Positions 52,660 through 62,600 of a stretch of DNA of 64,000 nt are shown piece by piece. Made by a program: the position numbers and the translations under genes. How positions within the stretch are numbered: position 1 is the first letter of the stretch; each line of letters starts with the position of its first letter. The DNA is taken from NCBI RefSeq assembly GCF_024498075.1, contig NZ_JANHOF010000004.1, positions 496,001 to 560,000 of the forward strand, given 5' to 3'. The notes below the pieces were generated by a model that ran no database searches, was not told where the DNA came from, and saw nothing but the letters and a program-made list of their open reading frames with translations. Source of the stretch: Paenibacillus mendelii (GTDB lineage: Bacteria; Bacillota; Bacilli; Paenibacillales; Paenibacillaceae).

Positions 52660-54585
52660 TTATGATTCTCCATCGATAATAATTTGATTTCGTCCGCTGT
52701 TCTTCGCCCCATACAACGCCATGTCAGCCTTGTAGAAGAGTGATTCCACGCTTATCTTCTCGTCCTCGAAGGACCATTCCGACAACCCACACGATACCGT
52801 AACCGGAGGCTCTGTCAGTGCTTCGACACGATAGCGGATTCGTTCTGCGATTTTGTGAGCCTGATCGGATCGAATCTGCGGCAAATAGACGGCCAACTCT
52901 TCCCCGCCCCAGCGCGCGGCAATATCGCTCTCTCGGATAACGGAGCGAATAACATCGCTCACTGCGATCAGGATTTGATCCCCCACCTGATGACCGTAGG
53001 TATCATTGACTTTCTTGAAGTGATCGATATCAACCAGTACCAGCGAGCCGCAGCGGTCCTTGCGTTGTCGTGTTTGAATCTGTTCGTTCAAATAATGGCG
53101 CGCATGCAATCCTGTCAGATTGTCGGTAATAACCATCCGCCGAACTTCAGCATGCAGAGAAGCATTAGAAATGGCAAGACCTATATGTGTGGATAGTACC
53201 TGTATCAGCTTGTAGTTTTCGTATGAAAAAAAGTTCGGGCTCTGATGGGCCACCATAATAACGCCTACAATATCGGATCCCGCCATGATTGGCGTTGCGA
53301 TCAATGAACGGGAGCCAGTTGTCTCCATCAATTGGGACGTCACGAGACGCGTGTTCCAATAATCGGATACGATGATCGGCTCTTTCGTTTGATAGACAAT
53401 TCCGGAGTATCCAAAGTCGATTGATAAATTCTCTGCCGTGATTGCCGGGAGATTGCTCGACATGACTTGAAAACTGTTGTCGCTGCGGTTCAGCTGCAGC
53501 ACGCAGCAATAATCAGCTTTGAATATTTGCAGCAGTTCCTTCGTAGTAAACTCAAAAATCTCATTCAATCGCAGCGACTGATTCAGACGCTGTGTCAGCT
53601 CGTTAATGAGCTGCAGTTCGCCAATGAGCAAGTTGGATTGTTCATATAGCTTAGCATTCTCGAATGCCGAACCCGCGCTGGCAGCAAGCAAGACGAATGC
53701 CCTCAGCTCCGATTCGTCCCATTGCTCACGGTTCATCGTAATGCCTAACACGCCATATACGGCTTGCTTGCCGCTCATTGGAATGCCAACTCTTACCGTA
53801 CCGTCATCGTGCAGCTCCAGGTTCGGCTTGCTTTCAAGAAAAGCCTTCTCATATAAATCATTGGCCGTATTGCGAATAAACAACGGCTTGATCCGCTGAT
53901 CGACATTGACGAAGTCCTGCGATAAATACAAATTAAAGTCGGCATGGGGGTAGCAATTCTCCATGATGATCATCAGCTCGCATACGACGGATGACACGTC
54001 TATCTGATCATGAAGGCGTTTAGTTGCTTGATACAAGGAATCGCGCCGGGTCGCATCCTTCTCGAAGTATTGCTGCTGCCTGATCAAATCCCGGACGAAC
54101 ACCTGTTCAAACCGGTGATAAAATATCGTTATATAATGAAGGGCTGCTGTCTTCAGCCATTCCAGAACCCCTTCACTCGTGCTTACTCCAAGCCAGGCAA
54201 GCGCCGCGAATGGCTGATTAGAGAATCGCTTCTTCAGCGGGATAATAATAGCTTCCTCGGAATTTATACATTCGGTCGTTTCGCAAGCTTCTCTTACCAG
54301 CTCGCCGATCCGGTCAAATTGCACTCTGTCAGGCTTCATATCACCGCCTGCGGCAAGCTGTTGTCCCTGAGCATCAAACAGAAGCCTCAACCCCAGCAGC
54401 GAAGAAGGAGCGGATTCCTCCAGCCACTGGTGAAAGCTATCCTCCAGCAAGGGGACGATATAAGGCTCGTCTGTATCCTGAATATCTTCATTCACATACC
54501 AAATCGCTGGCTGCTGCGTGTTGCCTTGATATTCCGCCGAGCGGTCAAGAATCGTCGGTTCGCCGATAAGCATCGATTTTCGCAT
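52660..54585 (-). CDS. GAF-GGDEF diguanylate cyclase
   Basis: A 641-residue cytosolic protein. The N-terminal 300 residues include regions resembling GAF-type sensory domains; a clearer GAF domain spans about 320-470 (LLQIFKADYCCVLQLN, SLIATPIMAGSDIVGVIMV). The C-terminal GGDEF domain (about 485-641) has DNLTGLHARHYL, VDIDHFKKVNDTYGH and the active-site variant GGEEL. RESD five residues before GGEEL is the RxxD inhibitory site for c-di-GMP. It is expected to make c-di-GMP under feedback inhibition. The final Leu in place of Phe is a mild departure. Start ATG 54585 has AAGGTGG upstream. Confidence 0.88.
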   Translation of the reverse strand: MRKSMLIGEPTILDRSAEYQGNTQQPAIWYVNEDIQDTDEPYIVPLLEDSFHQWLEESAPSSLLGLRLLFDAQGQQLAAGGDMKPDRVQFDRIGELVREACETTECINSEEAIIIPLKKRFSNQPFAALAWLGVSTSEGVLEWLKTAALHYITIFYHRFEQVFVRDLIRQQQYFEKDATRRDSLYQATKRLHDQIDVSSVVCELMIIMENCYPHADFNLYLSQDFVNVDQRIKPLFIRNTANDLYEKAFLESKPNLELHDDGTVRVGIPMSGKQAVYGVLGITMNREQWDESELRAFVLLAASAGSAFENAKLYEQSNLLIGELQLINELTQRLNQSLRLNEIFEFTTKELLQIFKADYCCVLQLNRSDNSFQVMSSNLPAITAENLSIDFGYSGIVYQTKEPIIVSDYWNTRLVTSQLMETTGSRSLIATPIMAGSDIVGVIMVAHQSPNFFSYENYKLIQVLSTHIGLAISNASLHAEVRRMVITDNLTGLHARHYLNEQIQTRQRKDRCGSLVLVDIDHFKKVNDTYGHQVGDQILIAVSDVIRSVIRESDIAARWGGEELAVYLPQIRSDQAHKIAERIRYRVEALTEPPVTVSCGLSEWSFEDEKISVESLFYKADMALYGAKNSGRNQIIIDGES

Positions 54586-54779
54586 GACGCAGCCCCACCT
54601 TTTCACATCTTACATTCTTTTATCTATCATAGCGCAACTGTGAGATTATTGCACTATAATAGGCTCTATTCACTAGGTCTTTAGATTCACTTCATATCTT
54701 TTTTATTTGCTCGCTTTATCCGGTAACATTCCTTCCTTTTTTGTTCCCCACAAAACATGAACTTTCCCAGTTGTTTTCC

Positions 54780-54808
54780 TTGACTTTACCTCTTGAATTC
54801 ATTAGAAT
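54780..54808 (+). promoter_or_regulatory. SigA promoter of rpsD
   Basis: TTGACT (54780-54785), a 17-nt spacer and TAGAAT (54803-54808). Transcription from about 54815 gives a leader of about 170 nt. Confidence 0.85.
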
Positions 54809-54814
54809 TTATAC

Positions 54815-54982
54815 TTGAATATTGGGAACGGTTTTGTGTCACCCTCACAGAGACTGTCACTGGCAGGACTGCGGCTGAACATGCCTATCAGGGCTTCATC
54901 GGTAAGACCGATCGAACGCAGACAGCACTCGGCGAAACACCCATTTTCAAACATCCCATTTGAAGAAGGAGTTTTACGACAC
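54815..54982 (+). promoter_or_regulatory. rpsD structured leader, possible S4 autoregulatory site
   Basis: The leader contains a CTGCG/CGCAG stem (54869-54873 with 54917-54921) enclosing a 6-base hairpin (54898-54903 with 54907-54912), and a 6-base hairpin (54946-54951 with 54959-54964) directly before the ribosome site at 54966-54971. B. subtilis rpsD is repressed by S4 binding its leader, so this is a good candidate for the same control. Sequence identity to that leader was not tested. Confidence 0.6.
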
Positions 54983-55582
54983 ATGTCACGATATACAGGT
55001 CCTAAATTTAAACTAAGCCGCCGTCTAGGCATTTCCTTGAGCGGAACAGGCAAAGAATTGAAACGCGCTTTCCCTCCGGGTCAGCACGGTCCAACACAAC
55101 GCAAAAAAATGAGCGGTTATGGCATGCAGTTGCAAGAGAAACAAAAGCTTCGCCACATGTACGGAATGAACGAAAAACAATTCCGCAACCTGTTTGACAA
55201 AGCTACCAAAATGAAAGGTATTGCGGGTGAAAACTTCATGGCGCTTCTCGAGAGCCGCCTGGACAACCTCGTATACCGCCTTGGCTTCTCGAACTCCCGT
55301 GCAGGATCCCGTCAACTCGTTTCCCACGGTCACGTGACTGTAAACGGCAAAAAAGTTGACATCGCTTCTTACTCGGTATCGGTTGGCGACGTAATCGGCC
55401 TGCGTGAGCGCAGCCGTGGTCTCAAAACGATCAAAGAATCATTGGAAGGCCGCAACTACCTTCCGAACTACTTGGAATACAACGAAGCTGCACTGGAAGG
55501 CAAGTACGTTCGCATTCCTGAGCGCGCTGAGCTTCCACAAGAAATTGACGAGAAACAAATCGTCGAATTCTACAGCCGTTAA
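54983..55582 (+). CDS. rpsD: 30S ribosomal protein S4
   Basis: Ribosomal protein S4, 199 residues, from [16 protein letters not shown] through [13 protein letters not shown], the S4 RNA-binding motif ([20 protein letters not shown]) to the ending [12 protein letters not shown]. The N-terminal zinc cysteines of some S4 proteins are absent, as in the zinc-free type. AAGGAG lies 11 bases before the ATG. It is transcribed alone. Confidence 0.97.
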   Translation: MSRYTGPKFKLSRRLGISLSGTGKELKRAFPPGQHGPTQRKKMSGYGMQLQEKQKLRHMYGMNEKQFRNLFDKATKMKGIAGENFMALLESRLDNLVYRLGFSNSRAGSRQLVSHGHVTVNGKKVDIASYSVSVGDVIGLRERSRGLKTIKESLEGRNYLPNYLEYNEAALEGKYVRIPERAELPQEIDEKQIVEFYSR

Positions 55583-55588
55583 TAAAAC

Positions 55589-55640
55589 CGGGGCTGTCCA
55601 GCACATCTGCTTGCAGATGTCTTGGACAGCCCCGTTCTTT
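55589..55640 (+). terminator. rpsD terminator
   Basis: A 12-base perfect stem (55589-55600 and 55623-55634) with an inner CATCTGC/GCAGATG stem is followed by TTCTTTTA. Confidence 0.92.
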
Positions 55641-55652
55641 TATGGAAAACCA

Positions 55653-55700
55653 AGAAGAGGTTATCCGTGGACGATATGTCCTTGCAGGATAACCTCTTCT
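55653..55700 (-). terminator. terminator of the flotillin operon
   Basis: A 14-base perfect stem (55653-55666 and 55687-55700) with an inner GGAC/GTCC stem lies after the floT stop. On the minus strand the tail is TTGGTTTT, so the signal is weaker than the stem suggests. Confidence 0.7.
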
Positions 55701-55712
55701 CCTTCCATTCAT

Positions 55713-57260
55713 TTATTCGGTGACATTGGTTACCGGCCCGCTCTGTGGTGCGGGAATCGGCTTAATTGGGGCAGGTAGCGGAGTAACCGCTGTGCCGCTG
55801 GCAGAAGCTTTAGTACTGGTCAAACCTTTAATTAGTGCAGTCAAATCGATGCCTGACACATCCTTCAACATCTCGGGCGCCGTTGCCATTAATGAAGTAA
55901 CATAATTGCTTAGACGTGCTGCGCCCTCGCCATGACCGGTATCCACGATCGTAAGTTTATCGATATTATTGAGCGGCTCTGCTACTTTGCCGGCAAGCTC
56001 TGGAAGCATCCTGACGATAATATCGAGAACTGCCGCTTCGCCAAATTTCTCGAACGCTATGGCCAGCTTCTCCTTCGCTTCCGCTTCCGCTAAGCCACGA
56101 AGACGTATAACCTCTGCCTCCGCTGTACCCTTAGCGCGCTCGGCATCCGCAACCGCGAGACCATCCAGCCGTTTCTGCTCCGCATGACCTTTCGCCTCAG
56201 CTTCAATCCGGTATTGCAGTGCATCTGCTTCCCGAAGACGCTTCGCTTTATCGGCTTCCGCCGCTTGCTCAACAGCATACCGGTCAGCATCCGCTTTCTT
56301 CTTCACTTCAGAGTCATATTGCTTCTCACGACGAAGAATTTCTTTCGTCTCCAGATCGATTTCCCGCTCTTTGCGGACGATTTCAACCTGCATCTGCTCC
56401 TCAACCACGGATTGCTTGGCACGGGCTTCATGGATTGCATACGCCTGATCCGCTTCAGCCTTCGCCATATCTTGATCCTTCTTGAAGGACGCTACCTTCA
56501 ACTGATTCTCCTTGGAAGCTTCCGCAATGTTCGTATCGCGGAGCAGCTCGGCCTTCTGACCTTCCTCTTCGGCGCGCGCCTTCTGAATTCTGGAATCCCG
56601 GATAGCCTCCGCTTCAGCAATATCGGCATCGCGCTTAACAGCCGCAATTCTTGGCTTCCCGAGCGCGTCTAGATAACCGTGCTTATCACGAAGATCCTTA
56701 ATCGTGAAGGAGACGATCTGCAGACCCATTTTTTTGAGGTCTCTGGCGGCAACGCCCTGCACTTCCTGAGCGAACTTATCCCGGTTGCGATAAACCTCTT
56801 CAACGGTCATGGTTCCGAGAATGGCTCGCAGATGCCCTTCCAGCACCTCTTGAGCTTCACTCTTCAGCGCTTCCGTAGGCTTGCCCATGAATTGCTCCGC
56901 GGCTGTTGCTACATCCTCTACCGCACCGCCGATTTTAATAATGGCTACCCCGTCTGCCATGACCGGAACGCCCTGTTCCGTATATACCTCCGGTGTCGAG
57001 ACATCAAGCTTGTGGGAGAGCAGCGACAAGAAATCGGCTTTCTGAAAGATAGGCAGGATGAACGCCCCGCCGCCTCGTACAATCTTGATCTTTCTTCCTG
57101 TTTCATCAATATCTACGTTCTTGCTGCCCAAGAATGAACCCGTTACAATCATCGCTTCGTCCGGGCCCACTGTCTTGTATCTCGCCCAGAAAGCTAAACC
57201 TAGAACGATCAACACACCCACGACAATAATGGGGATATATAAGTATTCCGGCAATTCCAA
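55713..57260 (-). CDS. floT: flotillin family protein FloT (YuaG)
   Basis: Flotillin organises functional membrane microdomains and influences membrane fluidity, secretion and signalling. The 515-residue product has an N-terminal membrane anchor (about 7-25), the SPFH/PHB domain (about 30-190) and a long helical flotillin domain rich in EAEA, AKAEAD and AEADK repeats (about 205-420). It ends in a Pro/Ala-rich tail. It follows yuaF by 34 bases, as in B. subtilis. Confidence 0.95.
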   Translation of the reverse strand: MELPEYLYIPIIVVGVLIVLGLAFWARYKTVGPDEAMIVTGSFLGSKNVDIDETGRKIKIVRGGGAFILPIFQKADFLSLLSHKLDVSTPEVYTEQGVPVMADGVAIIKIGGAVEDVATAAEQFMGKPTEALKSEAQEVLEGHLRAILGTMTVEEVYRNRDKFAQEVQGVAARDLKKMGLQIVSFTIKDLRDKHGYLDALGKPRIAAVKRDADIAEAEAIRDSRIQKARAEEEGQKAELLRDTNIAEASKENQLKVASFKKDQDMAKAEADQAYAIHEARAKQSVVEEQMQVEIVRKEREIDLETKEILRREKQYDSEVKKKADADRYAVEQAAEADKAKRLREADALQYRIEAEAKGHAEQKRLDGLAVADAERAKGTAEAEVIRLRGLAEAEAKEKLAIAFEKFGEAAVLDIIVRMLPELAGKVAEPLNNIDKLTIVDTGHGEGAARLSNYVTSLMATAPEMLKDVSGIDLTALIKGLTSTKASASGTAVTPLPAPIKPIPAPQSGPVTNVTE

Positions 57261-57294
57261 CTCACATTCTCCTCTCTCACATTCGCTTCATCTC

Positions 57295-57822
57295 TTACAA
57301 ATCCAGCTTCGAAACCATTAACGCGCCTTCCTTCACATCGACTACGACAACACGCGTTCCAGTAGGTATGCTGTCCCCCTCATAGCTTGCCGCAATGTGA
57401 TTGGTGCGACCGGCCCCAACCTTGATCATGACCTCGCCATAACCGCCGACTGGTACAGGTACCAGCACCTCCGCAATCGCACCTGTAAGCTCCTTCATGG
57501 AATAACCGGTCGAGTTTTCACTTCGTTCCATAGGTCGAACGTAGAGAAAATAGACAAGTACGGCGGCAGTAACTGCAATCAGGATCGACAGCAGGATGAT
57601 CACCGCATCGCCCAGCGGGCTGTAACGGTACAGCAGCAGCCCTGCCCCGCCGAAGACAGTAATACCGCCGACTACAGACATCGGCTGCAGCCAATGGTGA
57701 CCGTCTAAGGAAAGAAAATCGAGCATACCGTCGAGTGCCAAACTGAGCCAATCCCCGAAAATTACACTTACGACCGCGAACAGAATCCCTCCGACCATAC
57801 AGGACCAGAATAGTGCTTCCAT
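57295..57822 (-). CDS. NfeD-family membrane protein YuaF
   Basis: A 175-residue NfeD-type protein with three or four membrane segments (about 5-25, 50-70, 72-95) followed by an OB-fold domain (about 105-175; ELTGAIAEVLVPVPVGGYGEV). NfeD partners of flotillins help place or stabilise them. The ATG at 57822 follows AGGGGGAGG. In B. subtilis yuaF-floT are under SigW; a matching promoter is seen here. Confidence 0.9.
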   Translation of the reverse strand: MEALFWSCMVGGILFAVVSVIFGDWLSLALDGMLDFLSLDGHHWLQPMSVVGGITVFGGAGLLLYRYSPLGDAVIILLSILIAVTAAVLVYFLYVRPMERSENSTGYSMKELTGAIAEVLVPVPVGGYGEVMIKVGAGRTNHIAASYEGDSIPTGTRVVVVDVKEGALMVSKLDL

Positions 57823-57877
57823 TGCCACCTCCCCCTCCGATCGTTATCCAGATATTAGAAGCTGTTCCGATATTTAT

Positions 57878-57903
57878 TACGCTTAAACCGGCCAAAGGTT
57901 TCG
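57878..57903 (-). promoter_or_regulatory. ECF sigma (SigW-like) promoter of yuaF-floT
   Basis: On the minus strand CGAAAC (57898-57903) and CGTA (57878-57881) are separated by 16 nt. The SigW consensus is TGAAAC-N16-CGTA. The yuaF start is about 55 bases downstream. Confidence 0.78.
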
Positions 57904-57938
57904 AAACCCTGCCGTCATTCGACAAGCCTGCAGTAAGA

Positions 57939-59195
57939 CTAGCCAACGATGAGCTTAACGAATTTGCGTTTGCCAACCTGCAGCACATCCCCGGTTTGCG
58001 GGGTTACCTCGCTGATCGGATCATTTAATTTTTCTTCATTAAGCTTGACTGCGCCCTGCTGAACGCTCCGCTTCGCCTCACTGGTTGAGGATTGCAAGCC
58101 TAGTACCATCAGCAGCTTCACGATTCGGATCCGGCCTTCCTCCAGCTCATTCGCGGGTATAACCATCTCTTCGATATCTTCCGGAAGGGCACGCTGCTGA
58201 AATACAGTAACAAAATGCTGCTCCGCTGCTTGGGCTGCTTCTTCGCCATGGTACATCCGAACAAAGGTGCGAGCCAGCTGCATCTTGGCATCGCGTGGAT
58301 GCGTGGTACCGTCGGCCAGCCCTTGACGAAGCGCCTCCAGCTGCTCATTGGACAAGTCGGTAGCTAGCTCGTAGTACTTCACCATCAATTCATCCGGCAC
58401 CGACATGGCCTTCCCGTAGATTTGATTCGGTTCTTCGTCGATTCCGATGTAATTCCCCAGGCTCTTGCTCATCTTCTGCACGCCGTCCAGTCCTTCGATA
58501 AGCGGTGTCGTGATCGCCACCTGAGGCGATTTGCCGTACTCCTTCTGCAGCACACGCCCCATCAACAGGTTGAACGTTTGATCCGTTCCGCCAAGCTCCA
58601 CATCCGTCTCAAGCGCTACGGAATCATAGCCCTGCATGAGGGGGTAGAAAAACTCATGGATACCGATGGGCAGACCGTTCTGGTATCTTTTCTTAAAATC
58701 ATCCCTCTCCAGCATGCGTGCTACCGTCACCTTGGCTGACAATGTCAGAACTTCAGCAAAGTTCAACGCTCCGAGCCACTCGGAATTGTAGTACACCGTC
58801 GTCCGGGCTTTATCCAAGATTTTGTATATTTGGACCTGGTATGTCTCCGCATTCCGTTTCACGTCTTCTTCACTAAGCTGCTTGCGGGTTTCGGACTTAC
58901 CGGTTGGATCTCCGATCCGCCCTGTAAAATCGCCAATGATAAGCTGCACGTCATGCCCCAGTTCCTGAAATTGGCGAAGCTTGTGCAGAACGACCGTATG
59001 TCCGATGTGAATATCCGGTGCGGATGGATCAAGTCCCAGCTTCACTTTTAGAGGTTTATTGGTTGCTACGGAATTGGCAATTTTGTCTTTCAGTTCATCC
59101 TCCGGTACGATCTCTACGACACCGCGGCGGATGGCATTCAATTGTCGATCCACCTCCAGCTGCTGCTCCGGCGTCAATTGTTCCCATTTCACCAT
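57939..59195 (-). CDS. tyrZ: tyrosyl-tRNA synthetase, TyrZ-type
   Basis: This class I synthetase charges tRNA-Tyr. The 418-residue product has the HIGH motif (PDIHIGHTVVLHKL), the KMSKS motif (KMSKSLGNYIG) and a C-terminal S4 domain (VKLNEEKLNDPISEV). The sequence LKVKLGLDPSAPDIHIGH and GDFTGRIGDPTGKSET are the style of the TyrZ (TyrRZ) group rather than the E. coli-like TyrS group. AAAGGAG lies about 10 bases before the ATG. A tyrosine T-box leader controls it. No clear terminator separates it from yuaF. Confidence 0.92.
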   Translation of the reverse strand: MVKWEQLTPEQQLEVDRQLNAIRRGVVEIVPEDELKDKIANSVATNKPLKVKLGLDPSAPDIHIGHTVVLHKLRQFQELGHDVQLIIGDFTGRIGDPTGKSETRKQLSEEDVKRNAETYQVQIYKILDKARTTVYYNSEWLGALNFAEVLTLSAKVTVARMLERDDFKKRYQNGLPIGIHEFFYPLMQGYDSVALETDVELGGTDQTFNLLMGRVLQKEYGKSPQVAITTPLIEGLDGVQKMSKSLGNYIGIDEEPNQIYGKAMSVPDELMVKYYELATDLSNEQLEALRQGLADGTTHPRDAKMQLARTFVRMYHGEEAAQAAEQHFVTVFQQRALPEDIEEMVIPANELEEGRIRIVKLLMVLGLQSSTSEAKRSVQQGAVKLNEEKLNDPISEVTPQTGDVLQVGKRKFVKLIVG

Positions 59196-59220
59196 TACAA
59201 TTCCACTCCTTTATCTATTT

Positions 59221-59526
59221 AAAAAACAAAAAAAATCCTTCTCGTCCTCAAGGGACGAGAAGGATTTGCTCGCGGTACCACCCTCGTTAGAGCGGCCCAT
59301 ATAACAATCAGAAGCAGCTCTCACTTCATTTATGTAACGGACTGTAATCCGGAAGCGGACTAATGGTACAGACGGATCATCTCCGTCTGGCGTTCGTCCG
59401 TTCAGCTCGAGGCGGTAATTCAAACTGCAGCGCGTACCGGTTCGCACCAACCACCGGCTCTCTGGAATCGTCGTACGACAGTTTTACTGTGGCCTGTCTT
59501 AGCTTTTCGACATATGATTATTGCTT
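59221..59526 (-). promoter_or_regulatory. tyrosine T-box riboswitch
   Basis: The minus-strand leader of the synthetase has the conserved T-box UGGUACCGCG (59271-59280), a stem I distal region (GAGAGCCGG and GGTGCGAACCGG) and a likely specifier TAC (59415-59417, minus), a tyrosine codon. The U in UGGU pairs with the discriminator A of tRNA-Tyr. Uncharged tRNA-Tyr would stabilise the antiterminator and allow read-through. Confidence 0.93.
59224..59266 (-). terminator. T-box terminator
   Basis: A 14-base perfect stem (59253-59266 with 59234-59247) is followed by eight T on the minus strand. It competes with the antiterminator. Confidence 0.93.
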
Positions 59527-59532
59527 TGATAC

Positions 59533-59562
59533 GTTATACCATAGACCCAGATGGAAAGTCAA
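59533..59562 (-). promoter_or_regulatory. promoter of the tyrosyl-tRNA synthetase T-box transcript
   Basis: On the minus strand TTGACT (59557-59562), an 18-nt spacer and TATAAC (59533-59538) directly precede the T-box leader. Confidence 0.8.
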
Positions 59563-59650
59563 CGCTCAAGACGTTCACCCCGGCAAATGAATTCCAATCA
59601 TGAGGTTTCTGAAAAATGAGCCTCAATGCCTGCTTTCGTTTGGCGATTTA

Positions 59651-59659
59651 TGCTATAAT
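59651..59659 (+). promoter_or_regulatory. extended -10 promoter of the PBP gene
   Basis: TGCTATAAT with a TG element and TATAAT at 59654-59659; the -35 region (TGCTTT, 59631-59636) is weak. The PBP start is 33 bases downstream. Confidence 0.65.
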
Positions 59660-59691
59660 AGCTCTGATAATCGGAGGAGGAGTATAACTTT

Positions 59692-62600
59692 ATGGAAGAA
59701 GAACGTGAGCAGAGCGCAAATGGATACAGCCGATGGCGGACATTTGGCCTTGTGACGCTCATAACCGTAAAATGGATTTTTATTTTCGGATTATTGATCG
59801 GCTTGTTTACAGGAGGAATACTGACCGGCTATGTAGCCTCCTTCGTCAAAGACGAGCCCATCCGTTCCAGAGCGGAAATAGAAGGAAAAATTAATGAAAA
59901 CGCGATCACCGGCTTCGTATATTTTAACGATGGTATAACACCGGTTGGTCAGCTTCGAACGGAAGAAGATCGCCGTTTAATCGAGTATGAAGACTTGCCC
60001 GATTTTGTCATTGACGCCGTATTGGCGACAGAAGACAATAACTTTGATAAGCATATCGGAGTCGATATTAACGGATTGGGACGGGCCGTGAAGCAGAAGC
60101 TGTTTAATGAGGATACACAGACCGGCGGCAGCACGCTCACACAACAATTAGCCCGGCGCGTCTTTCTAAACCTCGATAAGACCGACAGCCGCAAAGTAAA
60201 AGAAATATTCTTATCCTTGCGACTGGAGCGTTTCTTAACGAAACCCGAGATCTTAACCGCATACTTGAACAAAGTACCGTTCGGCACTGGAGCGAACGGA
60301 TACAATTTGTATGGGATCAAAGCGGCAGCGAAGGGCATCTTCAACATCACCGATTTGAACAAGCTAAGCATCGCTCAAGCCGCTTATTTGGCTGGATTGC
60401 CGCAGCGTCCATCTGCATACACGGCTTTCACCAGCAAGGGCAAATTCAGTGAGCAGGGCTTCAAGCTCGCCATGGAACGTCAGAAGAATGTTCTGGGACG
60501 CATGCTGGAGACGAATCGAATCACAAGCGCCCAATATGATGAAGCGCTCAAATTCGATATCCGGGCAACACTCGCCAAACCGGTGCAGAAGGCCTACTCC
60601 ACATTCCCTTACTTAATGCTCGAAGCGGAGCGGCAAGCAGCGGAGATCCTGGTCATGCAGAAGAATCCGAGTATGACACTTGTGGATGTGCGCAAGAAGG
60701 AAAACTCCCCTAAGCTTGAAGAAGCGCGGGAACAGCTGCTCCGAAGCGGTTATCGCATTTATACGACAATCGACAAGAAAATTTATAACATTATGCATGA
60801 GATCGGTTCGAATCCTGAGAACTTCACACCGGACAGCAAAGAGAAAGGTGTGGAGCAAATCGCCGCCATTATGCTGGATCACAAAACCGGCGCGATTGTA
60901 AGTATGCTGGAAGGCAGGGATTTCTATCTGGAGCAGATGAACCATGCCACTCAGATGACCCGTCAGCCTGGCTCGACGATGAAGACGATCGCAGCCTATC
61001 TGCCGGCAATCGAGAAAGGGCTTGTACAGCCCGGAAGCATATTGGACGATACGACCATGGTACTGAAGGACGGTCAGAAGGGGTTCCACATACCGAAGAA
61101 CTCCAATAATAAGTACTACGGTCTCGTTACTGCCCGGGAAGCCTTGAACCGGTCGCTCAATATGCCCGCGCTCAAGGTGTACAACCAGAAAGTAACGATT
61201 TCGGAGGCTTGGAAATTCACACGCAAGCTCGGCATCACCAGCATCAAGCCTGCTGATGAGTATGCGCAAACCGGCGTTATCGGCGGTTTGAGCGTCGGTG
61301 TTTCTGTAGAGGAGCTGACCAACGCATACGGCTCCATCGCCAATGAAGGCGTACTGAATGATGCTTATATGATTAGCAAAATAACCGATTCCAAAGGAAA
61401 TATTGTTTATCAGCATGAAAACAAACCGCTTCGCGTCTTTTCAGAGCGTACCGCATTTCTAATGACAGATATGTTGAGAACCGTTATTTCCGATGCGAAT
61501 GGCACGGCTCACGCGATTACTTCGAAATTCAAGAACTATGGCAAGATTCCAATCGTCGGCAAAACCGGCTCGACGCAAGACTATGGCGACGTTTGGTTCA
61601 TGGGGTACTCACCTGACATTACGCTCGGTATCTGGGCAGGCTATGAGAGACAGGTCCATACCCTATCGAAGGACGGTCGTACCCGTGCACGAAACATTTG
61701 GACGCTGATCATGAACAAGGTAACGGAAGAAAAGCCTGAGCTCTTCCCTACCAAGGAGTTTAAGAAGCCTGAAGGAATCGTCAAAGCGACGGTATCGAGT
61801 GTCAGCGGCAAGCTCCCTACTGATCTGACCAGACAGATGGGTAAGCTGGTCACTGATTTGTTTAATAAAGATTTCCTTCCCAAGGAACGCGATGATGCGC
61901 TAGTAAAAATGGCGTATATCCCGTATAACGGAGTCAATTATATTCCTAAGCCAACGACACCGTCCGATATGGTTCGCGAGCAGCTCGTTATTAAACGAGA
62001 AAAACCTCTCGATGTGCTCATGCAGGAAATCGAAGCCGCACAGGCATCGCTGCCGGCCAAGAGCAGGCGCGCGCTCAGCTTCTACTTGCCGAGGGATGCA
62101 TCTAACGATGCGCCTTCCAAGACCGATCCTCGGGTCGATGACGGAGGCGCCCCATCAGCTCCACCCAATGTCCGGATTGAGCCTGTAAGCGGACAGAGCG
62201 CTTACCGCATCTCCTTCTCGGCTTCACCTGAGAGAGATGTCGTTGGTTATCGTCTCTATCGTTCGCTGAACCAATCTGCATACGCGAATGTAGGCTCGCC
62301 GGTTATTACTGGTGAAGACACCCGCTTCGTGAACTATACCAACAGCGGCATCACGTACACTTATTATGTGACTGCCGTTGACGTAGCCGGACGAGAATCA
62401 GCTCCAAGTGCCATCGTCTCATCCAACGGCGGCCCGATCCAGCCGCCAGCCGGATCGGATACGTCCACGGGTAGTAACGGAAGCGGCACAACGATTTCGG
62501 ATGGCGAGAGCAATTCAATCGGTAATACTGCTCCTGTTGCTCCAGTCGATGTAACGGCGGAACGCACCGAGATCGGAATCCGCCTGACATGGACCGCCAA

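Noticed and set aside
56090..56620. Repetitive Ala/Glu-coding sequence in floT as a DNA repeat
   Set aside because: It is the normal flotillin helical repeat region, with no exact DNA-level repeat.
60613..61416. A 267-codon minus-strand frame inside the PBP gene
   Set aside because: Antisense to the transpeptidase core; His- and Arg-rich composition typical of a reverse-frame shadow.
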